NCBI GenBank assembly: GCA_016744555.1
Contig: JADGED010000076.1
Coordinates: 1 to 10,776 of the forward strand
Reading direction: 5' to 3'
DNA: 10,776 nt
Origin: Desulfuromonadaceae bacterium
GTDB taxonomy: Bacteria > Desulfobacterota > Desulfuromonadia > Desulfuromonadales > Geopsychrobacteraceae
In this document: positions 1 through 6,962 of the stretch, one piece after another
Layout of the letters: each line of letters opens with the position of its first letter
Numbering within the stretch: the first letter of the stretch is position 1
Notes under the pieces: model-generated
What the model was told of the DNA's origin: nothing
Seen by the model: only the letters and a program-made list of their open reading frames with translations
Database searches by the model: none
Translations under genes and position numbers: made by a program

Positions 1-2447
1 GGGTCATGTGCTGACATAAGACTTGAATATTTTTTTATAAAACTATCGACAAAACGATTAAGATCAAGTTGGTACTTTTGATCCAGCCACGCAAGTCTAC
101 TGTCTACCAGTTGTCCCTGTAACTCCTGCATGGCCTTGTTAATATCTTTAGGTGTCATCAAGGTTGGTCGGTCATCTATGGCCGCCGGATCAGCTAGGTT
201 AGGATCGAATAGAAATGGGCCAGACCGTGAGGCACCTGCAAGGTTTACACGATCCCTATAACGTTCAACAAAGGTTTTTAAAATTGGTTCCAAAGAGTGA
301 ATTACTGACTCTAATTGGTTGAGATAAATTTTATCGTTCTCAACATTCCCAAGAGTAGTTTGATAACTCTGCTGCATATTTCGTGCAGTTTCCGCAAGTT
401 CAGTAAGTTGCTTTTGGAGCGGAGAGACTCGATCCAAAAAAGCAATATGGACATCAGCAGTAAAAGGAGGTGTACCTGGATAATCTTCTAATTTTGCTTG
501 TAATTCTTCCAAGGTTTCGCGATATCTAAAAATTGAATGCTTTAGCTGCGATAACTTGTCATCGTTTAAAATATCAATACTAGGGACCTCTATCAATTGT
601 TCGAGGTACTTTTGTTTGCCATCTGGAAATAGAACCCAACGACCAGCACTAATAGGCCCCGCCATAAGTGCCGATATGTGGTTAAACAATGTCATCTTAA
701 AGTCGTAAGTACTTGGATTATCCTCGTCAATGTGAGTCTGAGGAAATTTCATTTGCAATAAACCAACATAATTTGACCCTGGAAAATTGCACCCTCCACC
801 AGAACAGTATCTAGTTACCAACTCCGTTCCTTCATTGATAAAGGTTACTAACTGATCATTCTTTATTTTATTTAGCTGACCACTAAGTGAATAGAGAACC
901 TCACGACGCATTTGTTTTTGTTGCTGCAAAGTTCCGACAAAGGCGCTAACGCGAGATATTAATTCGCTATATAATTGATTATCAATATTCCTATACGCAC
1001 CAACTTGTTGCAAGAAAGCTCCGTAAGCAGCGTCATTGCGGTCCTCACTAACCGGCGATTCTTGCATTGCCTGTTGATATTCTGCTTTTACTTTTTGTTC
1101 TTGATCATAATATGCAGTATAAACGCTATTCCAAGCAGCATTGATACTTTCACTTACCTGCTTGGTAGCCCCGGTTTGTGAAAATTCTTTTTGAATCGTC
1201 GATTGCAATTGAGCAAAGGTAAGCCCAAATCCAACCTTTGTTGCTTTCCAAGAACGAACAGGAACAGATGCTGCCTTTAGTTGATCCTCGCGCGTCAAAC
1301 TTTCGCGGACAAAGCTTCTAGCTCCCCAGGCTTCATCATGGTATTGCTTGAGCTTGGCCATCAACTCTTTGCGTTCTTCACCAATAGTTCCTGTTGCGGG
1401 AAGATAATTCAAAACATTAACAGCGTAGGACTTGCTACTGCCAATTACGGTCTCCAATGGACTGAAGTTGCGCTCTTGTAATCCTCTGGCAATAAGTCCG
1501 GGACAATTTTTAACAAACGTACGAACTTCCGGAAGTTTTTTAACTGCAGTAGCATAAGCCTTCAAGATATCTTCTGGGGACGCCCCAGAAAACTTATCTA
1601 ATAATTCCTTGCCGTGTTTACGGATTACATATTCACTTTCACGCTTTTTGGCAACGGTGTTCAACCTACTAAGCAACCCGGCAATATAACTTTTATACTC
1701 TTGCTCATTTTCTAATAAAGCCGCATCTTCAATTACGTTGCCTGGCAATGTCCATCTTTCCCATCTACTTGCCTCAGGCCAGTCCTTGACACCTAATTCC
1801 TCAGTGACATAAACCTTAAATAACGTTCTCCATGAATCGCTAAAAAGAACTTTACGCCACACACGCTCTACGCTTGCTTTATTTACGGGAATAGGATCAC
1901 CAGTCCCTAGCACTCTCTTATTGTTCTTTAAAAGTGGATCACTTTCTATGCTGCCATATAAACTTTCAAGCTGACGTCCAATTGTGGCTTTGCTTAATTC
2001 TGCTTCAGATATTTGATAAACTTGAACCGCAACTATTAATGTTGTAACAGGAAGTGTGGTCAAACCATATGCACCAAGGAAAGCTTTCCCTGCAGTAGAG
2101 CCAGCCAATTCTCCGACAACAGTCATACTAGCCGAAACAGCAGCCCCACTATGGTCACCAGTATAAATTTTACCTGCAACATCTACAATTCCGACAACCC
2201 GACCAATAGCTTGAGTATAGGCACTCAATTTTTCAGATATTTGCTTTAATGCGACATCAGGATTTTCTTCTATTGCCCTACCATAAATATTTAGCAACTC
2301 TCCATATCCGGCAGGAAAAACAGTATAACCAACTTGTTCGAATGGTCCAGGAGGGGCACTATCTGCGTATGCTAGAGAAGGGGCCAAACAAGAAAAAGAA
2401 AAAACAATTAAGGCAATCGCCAAAACAATATTGCTGAGAATTCTCAT
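1..2447 (-). CDS. Large exported helical protein of unknown function, C-terminus cut by window edge
   Basis: The frame is open from an ATG at 2447 to the left edge, giving 815 visible residues without a stop; the C-terminus lies outside. The start is fixed by GGAGG (2453-2457) five bases upstream and by the signal peptide that follows: hydrophobic core at about residues 6-27, probable cleavage after Ala28 (LAYA|DSAPP). There is no lipobox around Cys20, so a soluble periplasmic or secreted product is expected. Residues 98-145 form a Gly/Ala-rich hydrophobic stretch (GAYGLTTLPVTT within it) that could insert in a membrane. The remainder looks largely helical and charged, with Gln-rich coiled-coil-like stretches, for example around residues 430-540 and 640-720. 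A Cys pair (548 and 553, flanking Gly-rich SGGG) could form a disulfide. I recognise no family. It follows two exported-protein genes on the same strand, separated from them by a terminator-like hairpin, so a role at the cell envelope is inferred only from context. Confidence 0.85.
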   Translation of the reverse strand, partial: MRILSNIVLAIALIVFSFSCLAPSLAYADSAPPGPFEQVGYTVFPAGYGELLNIYGRAIEENPDVALKQISEKLSAYTQAIGRVVGIVDVAGKIYTGDHSGAAVSASMTVVGELAGSTAGKAFLGAYGLTTLPVTTLIVAVQVYQISEAELSKATIGRQLESLYGSIESDPLLKNNKRVLGTGDPIPVNKASVERVWRKVLFSDSWRTLFKVYVTEELGVKDWPEASRWERWTLPGNVIEDAALLENEQEYKSYIAGLLSRLNTVAKKRESEYVIRKHGKELLDKFSGASPEDILKAYATAVKKLPEVRTFVKNCPGLIARGLQERNFSPLETVIGSSKSYAVNVLNYLPATGTIGEERKELMAKLKQYHDEAWGARSFVRESLTREDQLKAASVPVRSWKATKVGFGLTFAQLQSTIQKEFSQTGATKQVSESINAAWNSVYTAYYDQEQKVKAEYQQAMQESPVSEDRNDAAYGAFLQQVGAYRNIDNQLYSELISRVSAFVGTLQQQKQMRREVLYSLSGQLNKIKNDQLVTFINEGTELVTRYCSGGGCNFPGSNYVGLLQMKFPQTHIDEDNPSTYDFKMTLFNHISALMAGPISAGRWVLFPDGKQKYLEQLIEVPSIDILNDDKLSQLKHSIFRYRETLEELQAKLEDYPGTPPFTADVHIAFLDRVSPLQKQLTELAETARNMQQSYQTTLGNVENDKIYLNQLESVIHSLEPILKTFVERYRDRVNLAGASRSGPFLFDPNLADPAAIDDRPTLMTPKDINKAMQELQGQLVDSRLAWLDQKYQLDLNRFVDSFIKKYSSLMSAHD

Positions 2448-2452
2448 ACAAG

Positions 2453-2457
2453 CCTCC
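2453..2457 (-). promoter_or_regulatory. Shine-Dalgarno GGAGG for the large exported protein
   Basis: On the minus strand GGAGG is followed by the five-base spacer CTTGT and ATG at 2447. It lies only 10 bases beyond the T-run of the upstream hairpin, so hairpin and ribosome binding site are part of one short leader. Confidence 0.75.
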
Positions 2458-2467
2458 GCGACTGCAT

Positions 2468-2513
2468 AAAAAAGCGGCAGATCAGCTCCGGTAAACCGAC
2501 TCTATCTGCCGCT
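2468..2513 (-). terminator. Strong rho-independent-type hairpin between the second and third exported-protein genes
   Basis: On the minus strand a perfect 10-bp stem AGCGGCAGAT / ATCTGCCGCT (2504-2513 with 2473-2482) encloses a 21-base loop that can itself fold through CGGT/ACCG. It is followed directly by six T (2473-2468; the last stem base is also the first T). The stop codon of the upstream gene is 53 bp before it. The T-run ends 20 bases before the ATG of the next gene, leaving no room for a promoter in between, so the element must be either leaky or a regulated leader for that gene. Confidence 0.85.
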
Positions 2514-2521
2514 ATAAAAAT

Positions 2522-2527
2522 ATTATA
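2522..2527 (-). promoter_or_regulatory. Possible -10 element in the gap before the hairpin
   Basis: The minus strand reads TATAAT here, a perfect -10 hexamer, inside the AT-rich gap 2514-2565. No good -35 lies 16-18 bases upstream; the nearest candidate, TTGCAT (2551-2556), is 23 bases away. If used, transcription would begin close to the 5' foot of the hairpin. Such hexamers arise by chance in AT-rich DNA, so this is weak. Confidence 0.22.
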
Positions 2528-2565
2528 AGTTTTAAATCATATTTATAATAATGCAAATCATCACA

Positions 2566-3780
2566 TTAAGGGATAGATACTAGATCGCTCCAGCTACTTC
2601 TTTGATTATCAGAAATTCTTTCTAGAGCTACACGGTAATATATTGTAGAGGGATCATTGACTTCCGGCCTCGCATGTAATCCAAATTGACCACTAAAAGG
2701 ATCCGGCATTAGCGGTTCATCATCCAATACCCATGGTCCAGAAGTTGATCTACTCCACTCCACTACTAAACGATATGAAGCGGCATTTACATAAACCGGT
2801 GCATCAAACTGCAGTGTCAATAAAGGGTATGGCCCATAAGATAAGACAGAGAGGTTTACTGGTGCAGCAAAAGACCCACTATCATCATCACCATCTGCAG
2901 GTCCTAAACGAAGGTCACCATCATCATCAACAGCAAGGTTCTCATCATTTTCATCGGAATTAACAGTTCCAGTTGCCACTGACTCAGCATCACTTAAACC
3001 AAAGATAAGTGGATTTTTCATTGCTACCACTTTGGCCTTAGCAGTGGTTACGTTAAAGATAAATTCGGTTAAACCTTGATCAACAAAAGTTTCACCACTT
3101 CGAGAAGAAGTAACTTGGCGGTTAAAAGTAAATGTAACGAATACTTTGCCGTTTCTACCTGATACAACACTGTTAAGGGTATAGTTCAAACTCAAAGCAT
3201 CAAACGCGGTGAAATCTTTACGAATGGCACGATCCAACAAGACATAATCTCCGGCAAAATCATCATCAATCCAAGTCATAAAATTACGTGGCTCTTCGAC
3301 CTGATAGGCTTGGATCATGCTATCTAGTGCTTGCCGAATAATGGTATCAATATCACTATCGGAAACAGTAATTTCACGGTATGTAGCGTCAACTTCGTTG
3401 CTAGTTCCAGATGTATTTAAAATCTTTACGTAAAGTTGATAGGTACGATCAATTTCGGGAACAAAACTAAATTCAAAACTACCATCTTCTGACTTATCCG
3501 CTTTTTGCCAAGTCTCTTTATTATCGAGGCTAACCTCAATTTTGCCAATACTACTTTTCCCTGAACTAGCCTTCCCACGCAATACCACCTGACCTGCTGG
3601 TAGCATATCTCGATAAAGGGTAACTTGTTCATCAAGTTCATTAAAAGCAACATCATTTAAATATAGATATCTGGTCGCTACGTTTGCTTCTGATTTACCA
3701 AAAATCCACCATTTTGCCATTACATTTGTACTAACTAGGCTGCTTATAAAAAGTGTTAATAAAATTATTTTTTTCAACAT
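2566..3780 (-). CDS. Exported multidomain protein (Ig-like, NTF2-like, acidic linker, FnIII-like)
   Basis: A protein of 404 residues read from the ATG at 3780. A longer frame starting at TTG 3795 is possible, but that codon overlaps the GGAGG (3789-3793) lying 8 bases before the ATG, and the ATG opens a normal signal peptide (MLKKIILLTLF..., probable cleavage VMA|KWW at residue 22). Residues about 62-137 look like a bacterial Ig-like beta-sandwich (GKIEVSLDNKETWQ, then SFEFSF, then YQLYVKI). Residues about 141-265 resemble an NTF2/SnoaL-type fold (helix DTIIRQALDSMIQAY, then DDDF, then strands). Residues about 275-303 are very acidic (VDDDGD, ADGDDDSG), reminiscent of Ca-binding loops. Residues about 306-404 look like an FnIII domain. 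The folds are inferred by eye, not by search. It lies 48 bp behind the barrel gene and probably shares its transcript; a partner or accessory role for the barrel is likely but unproven. Confidence 0.85.
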   Translation of the reverse strand: MLKKIILLTLFISSLVSTNVMAKWWIFGKSEANVATRYLYLNDVAFNELDEQVTLYRDMLPAGQVVLRGKASSGKSSIGKIEVSLDNKETWQKADKSEDGSFEFSFVPEIDRTYQLYVKILNTSGTSNEVDATYREITVSDSDIDTIIRQALDSMIQAYQVEEPRNFMTWIDDDFAGDYVLLDRAIRKDFTAFDALSLNYTLNSVVSGRNGKVFVTFTFNRQVTSSRSGETFVDQGLTEFIFNVTTAKAKVVAMKNPLIFGLSDAESVATGTVNSDENDENLAVDDDGDLRLGPADGDDDSGSFAAPVNLSVLSYGPYPLLTLQFDAPVYVNAASYRLVVEWSRSTSGPWVLDDEPLMPDPFSGQFGLHARPEVNDPSTIYYRVALERISDNQRSSWSDLVSIP

Positions 3781-3788
3781 CAATATAT

Positions 3789-3793
3789 CCTCC
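3789..3793 (-). promoter_or_regulatory. Shine-Dalgarno GGAGG that decides the start at 3780
   Basis: On the minus strand the sequence is TTGGAGGATATATTGATG. GGAGG with an 8-base spacer points to the ATG at 3780. The in-frame TTG at 3795 overlaps this site and would add five residues before the signal peptide, so it is unlikely to be the start. Confidence 0.75.
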
Positions 3794-3828
3794 AAATTAA
3801 ACTAATTTACACATAAGTTAGCAAACAC

Positions 3829-5454
3829 CTAAAATCTTACGATCAGACCTGCAGTGACACTATTTTCAGTAAAATCTCTATTATTAGTAGAATAGCTAAA
3901 ATCATTAATGTGACCACGAACATAGATTTGGCTATATTCGAACATTTCCAAAAAATCTGGACGATAATAAATATTAACGCTTGCCATCATTTTATTAAGA
4001 TCATCGCCCGTTTCTTTATCTAAACGATTAGCACCAACTCGAGTTTGCGATGTAATTTTCATCGATGGTATATCGACACCAAGTCCTATTGAATACTCCC
4101 AAACCCGATCACGGATATTATCAAGGTCATTATCTAACGTCCAACCACCTAAACGAAGTGAAGGCTTTAAGACAAAACTCCCCAAAGTATATCTGGTGCT
4201 CAAGGTTGTATTATAAATAAATTCTTCATCATCACGACTACTGCTAGTTTTATAAATGGTCATTCCTACATTGGTATCACTATCAAACATGCCAAAGCGA
4301 TCACGATAACCCAAGTTCACGTGATGATCCTTGGTGCTATTTCCACCACCATATGAACGATCGAACTTATAGGTTACATCAGCGACAGAATAACGACGAG
4401 AGAACATGCGTTTTACAGTCATCCCAATTTCAGGGCGATAATTATCTGTACGGAATGCAAGGTCACCACCTAAATTATCGCGATACCAAAGCAAACCAAA
4501 ATTTAAATTGACTTTTTTAGTAAATTTATAGCGCCAAGTGGCCTCGGTCTTTTCACGATCTGGAGTTGCTGCACCAAGTAGAGTCATAAAGTTTGGTGAA
4601 ATCCGTTCATACGATAAAACCACCCTGCTTGGACCACCATCGCCGATAGCTTCAAGCTTGTGGGCAGAGCCTTTATTGTTATCATCAGCAGCAACAGATG
4701 ATATCGATTCATCAGTATCACTAAAAGCAGATTCACCGCTTATAGTTAAGCCCATAATTGGTTGATATTCCCAATCAAAAGCAATTGTTTTAGTATCAAA
4801 TAGTGAACCACCATTAACCCGCTCTTGATCTTCAGATTGAACATAGCTAGCAGCAACCCAAAAATCATCATTTACATGTTGTTGTAGTCGGGCGCCAGCC
4901 ACATGCCTTTGCACAGCATCTAACCCCCAGAAATTATCCCAACGGGGATAGGCAATACCATAAATAACTGTGACATCAGGTACATTGTTGCCATTATCAA
5001 TATAACGATAAGAAACACCTTTAACTGCGGTATTTAAACTATATTGCGAAAATGCTGCAAATGTATCACCAGCAGTAAAGGTATGATTTTGATTACTTAG
5101 ACGACCCTGCAATCGAGTCAGTGATAATTTTTGAACATCGTTACGTGAATCATCGGTTGCCTTTGCACCAATTGAATAACGATAATTGAAGTCACTGATT
5201 GTCCCCTTGCCGTTAACGGTAAGGATATTCAGGAAACTTGTCCCTTCGGTTAAAGCAGATTGATCATCACCTGAACCGTCAACTTGATTGGATGTTACTG
5301 AAAAATTGTTGTACATGTTTACTTCATGTTCAGCCATTACTTGCGGAACAAATACATACGGTAAACCCAAACAAAACATTAACACCATAAATTTCAGCCT
5401 ACGTTTTAATACAGGCCATAATTCAACGATCAAATTCACTAATGGATCTAGCAT
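3829..5454 (-). CDS. Predicted outer-membrane beta-barrel protein, function unknown
   Basis: A protein of 541 residues. The ATG at 5454 has an excellent AGGAGGT (5461-5467) six bases upstream. The signal peptide has a long n-region with KRRLK at 17-21, a hydrophobic core, and probable cleavage after Ala41 (QVMA|EHEV). A later Met23 would lose the positive n-region, so the long start is preferred. The mature part of about 500 residues is built of alternating polar and hydrophobic or aromatic strands separated by Asp/Asn/Gly-rich loops, and it ends TAGLIVRF. A terminal Phe with alternating hydrophobics is the classical BAM-recognised outer-membrane signature. The length would allow some 20 or more strands. 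No TonB box, plug domain or haem-binding CXXCH is visible, so a porin-like or structural barrel is more likely than a TonB receptor. It is first in a run of exported-protein genes and divergent from a membrane-bound LuxR-type regulator. The exact family is not recognised. Confidence 0.85.
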   Translation of the reverse strand: MLDPLVNLIVELWPVLKRRLKFMVLMFCLGLPYVFVPQVMAEHEVNMYNNFSVTSNQVDGSGDDQSALTEGTSFLNILTVNGKGTISDFNYRYSIGAKATDDSRNDVQKLSLTRLQGRLSNQNHTFTAGDTFAAFSQYSLNTAVKGVSYRYIDNGNNVPDVTVIYGIAYPRWDNFWGLDAVQRHVAGARLQQHVNDDFWVAASYVQSEDQERVNGGSLFDTKTIAFDWEYQPIMGLTISGESAFSDTDESISSVAADDNNKGSAHKLEAIGDGGPSRVVLSYERISPNFMTLLGAATPDREKTEATWRYKFTKKVNLNFGLLWYRDNLGGDLAFRTDNYRPEIGMTVKRMFSRRYSVADVTYKFDRSYGGGNSTKDHHVNLGYRDRFGMFDSDTNVGMTIYKTSSSRDDEEFIYNTTLSTRYTLGSFVLKPSLRLGGWTLDNDLDNIRDRVWEYSIGLGVDIPSMKITSQTRVGANRLDKETGDDLNKMMASVNIYYRPDFLEMFEYSQIYVRGHINDFSYSTNNRDFTENSVTAGLIVRF

Positions 5455-5460
5455 TCAAGG

Positions 5461-5467
5461 ACCTCCT
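5461..5467 (-). promoter_or_regulatory. Shine-Dalgarno AGGAGGT for the barrel gene
   Basis: On the minus strand AGGAGGT is followed by the six-base spacer CCTTGA and ATG at 5454. This near-perfect site supports the early start and therefore the unusually long n-region of the signal peptide. Confidence 0.8.
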
Positions 5468-5482
5468 AAAAATAAGAAAAAA

Positions 5483-5491
5483 ATTATCACA
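5483..5491 (-). promoter_or_regulatory. Possible extended -10 promoter for the barrel operon
   Basis: The minus strand reads TGTGATAAT, an extended -10 (TGn followed by GATAAT, 5 of 6 to TATAAT). Transcription from it would start near 5476 and give a leader of about 20 bases carrying the AGGAGGT site. No convincing -35 accompanies it. A second GATAAT (minus, 5509-5514) lies upstream. Weak by itself. Confidence 0.3.
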
Positions 5492-5522
5492 TAAAATTAC
5501 ACAAAATAATTATCGTTTATAT

Positions 5523-5551
5523 TTGAGATCAAACCTCCAATCATGTAAAGT
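5523..5551 (+). promoter_or_regulatory. Possible promoter for the membrane LuxR-type regulator gene
   Basis: TTGAGA (5523-5528, 5 of 6 to the -35 consensus) and TAAAGT (5546-5551, 4 of 6 to the -10) are separated by 17 bases. The -10 candidate is the left half of the palindrome at 5546-5559, so a protein bound there would block this promoter. Position and spacing are good but the -10 match is modest. Confidence 0.27.
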
Positions 5552-5566
5552 CAACTTTATGTCAAC
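5546..5566. promoter_or_regulatory. Palindrome overlapping a direct repeat in the divergent promoter region: candidate operator
   Basis: TAAAGT-CA-ACTTTA (5546-5559) is a perfect 6-2-6 palindrome. Overlapping it, GTCAAC occurs twice (5550-5555 and 5561-5566) with an 11-bp period, about one helical turn; on the minus strand this reads TTGAC-N6-TTGAC. It sits midway between the starts of the barrel gene and the regulator gene. LuxR-type HTH dimers often bind inverted repeats, and 11-bp direct repeats are typical of OmpR/PhoB-type regulators, so which protein would bind is open. Confidence 0.4.
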
Positions 5567-5608
5567 CATTGCTGATAAGTCACTTTTTTCATATAGTTAG
5601 TCCTAATT

Positions 5609-6889
5609 ATGCCACTAAGCTATAAATCACTGTGCCACCCTGGTTTGCAATTTTCTATCTTCGTTTTTTGGCTTCTTAGCCTTCCTATGGGTGGACCGCT
5701 GCTAACTCTATTTACCGCTGAAACGAATCCAGCTTTATTTTTAATCCCTCATATCTTAGTTTTATTTTTAGCGTGGAAAATACCAATTAATTTGCAGCAA
5801 CAAGTTGACTTTTTAGCAACCATTTTATGTGCAATAGGAACATTACTAGTTCTAACCCCGATTAACAACACTTGGTTGCTACCCATCCTAGGAATTACAA
5901 GTGCAATAATCTGCTTACGTCTATGCAATCACCTTTCTAACGCAAAACATCCCATTGCGACAGCAGCACTAGCGCTAGTGACTGCGAATATACTACTTTA
6001 TTTAGCAATTTCACTGCCCCTACCAACCACTACTCACACGATAATTATAGCTTTAGCTTTATCAGCAACCGTTTTTTCTAGTCCCGTACAGAGTAAAAAG
6101 AAGAATAAGACATATTTAAAACCGTATCTAATCTGTTTAATAATTTTTCAAATCACTTTTGGTCTTATGTTTGGGCACATTTTCCCATATTACAATCAAA
6201 TAGCATTAGCACCAGGTATTGAGCTCATTTTTTATCTAGGCTCACTGCCACTAGCGGTTTACCTCCTTAAATATGGTTACGACAATCTACTAATAATCTC
6301 TATTGGAATTGGAATGCTCGCTTTTGCCTTACTTATTAAGCCTGAAAACATATATGTAATCTTGAGCATGTTCAGTTTACAAGTAGCCGCTGGTTTTTCT
6401 GATTTATTTGTATTAGCTTGGATTATTTCTATCGGAGGAAAAACAAAAGAATTTGGGTACGCATTAGGATGTATCTGTACGGGAATATTGGTAGGTCAAT
6501 ATTTATCTGAGTCAACTAGTTCAATTTTACCAGGATCTGTTATCGTTGGAAATATTGCTTTAAGTATTGCGCTAATCAGTTTTTATCTCTTTAAAAAACG
6601 AGAGATGGATTATTTGGCAAAATTGAAAATGGAGCCTGCAAACGGGGAACTACCGCAGCAAAACGCTACTGATGAAATTCTACTCCCTAACAATATAGCT
6701 AAATTACTATCAAATCGTGAAGTCATAGTTTTACAAAAAGTTCTTCGAGGGGAGACATATCAAAACATTGCCCAACAAATTAATATTTCAGAATCAAGTG
6801 TTAAAACCTACATGGGTAGAATCAGGACAAAAACTGGTACCAGTAACAAGCAAGAGTTAGTTCAACATATTATTCAACAATCAAATTAA
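5609..6889 (+). CDS. Membrane-embedded LuxR-family transcriptional regulator (about 12 TM segments plus C-terminal HTH)
   Basis: A protein of 426 residues. Residues about 14-328 are almost continuously hydrophobic and can be divided into about 12 membrane segments (roughly 14-35, 42-60, 66-82, 86-105, 115-135, 142-158, 172-195, 204-221, 226-243, 247-275, 283-300, 308-327), an MFS-like layout with a basic cytoplasmic loop (SKKKNK, 162-167) between the halves. After a polar linker (330-365), residues 367-421 form a LuxR/GerE HTH: LSNRE, GETYQNIAQQINISESSVK and a following IRTKTGTSNKQELV match the family pattern including the recognition helix. There is no receiver domain or kinase, so this is a one-component regulator whose membrane half presumably senses a ligand or state. 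The start at 5609 lacks a clear Shine-Dalgarno; an in-frame stop at 5594-5596 limits any extension. It is divergent from the barrel operon, its likely target. Confidence 0.88.
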   Translation: MPLSYKSLCHPGLQFSIFVFWLLSLPMGGPLLTLFTAETNPALFLIPHILVLFLAWKIPINLQQQVDFLATILCAIGTLLVLTPINNTWLLPILGITSAIICLRLCNHLSNAKHPIATAALALVTANILLYLAISLPLPTTTHTIIIALALSATVFSSPVQSKKKNKTYLKPYLICLIIFQITFGLMFGHIFPYYNQIALAPGIELIFYLGSLPLAVYLLKYGYDNLLIISIGIGMLAFALLIKPENIYVILSMFSLQVAAGFSDLFVLAWIISIGGKTKEFGYALGCICTGILVGQYLSESTSSILPGSVIVGNIALSIALISFYLFKKREMDYLAKLKMEPANGELPQQNATDEILLPNNIAKLLSNREVIVLQKVLRGETYQNIAQQINISESSVKTYMGRIRTKTGTSNKQELVQHIIQQSN

Positions 6890-6962
6890 ACAATTGCCAT
6901 TAATTATATTGTAGAGAGTTACAAAACTGGTTAAAAGTGTTTTAATAGTGCTATTTTCGCCC
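6890..6962. other. Short convergent gap without a convincing terminator
   Basis: The 73 bp between the convergent regulator and U32 genes are AT-rich. Two small hairpins are possible, TTAAAA-GTG-TTTTAA (6931-6945) and AATAG-TG-CTATT (6944-6955), but they overlap each other and lack G+C. I see no typical intrinsic terminator for either gene. Confidence 0.4.

Noticed and set aside
975..1481. Two plus-strand open frames of about 66-68 codons, the first with a hydrophobic stretch
   Set aside because: Both lie wholly inside the continuous minus-strand frame of the large exported protein, which has a signal peptide and strong Shine-Dalgarno; they have none.
2733..2963. Plus-strand open frame with His-rich runs, looking like a metal-binding peptide
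   Set aside because: It is the antisense shadow of the Asp-rich (GAT-rich) linker of the exported multidomain protein; no ribosome binding site or independent support.
5557..5565. TTGACA on the minus strand (5560-5565) as -35 of the barrel promoter
   Set aside because: At 17 bp spacing the -10 position reads GATTGG, and no acceptable -10 is found at 16-18 bp, so the match is better explained as part of the direct repeat.
3829..6889. Porin-cytochrome electron conduit suggested by a large barrel beside exported proteins
   Set aside because: No CXXCH haem-binding motif is present in the barrel, its neighbours or any other gene of the window.
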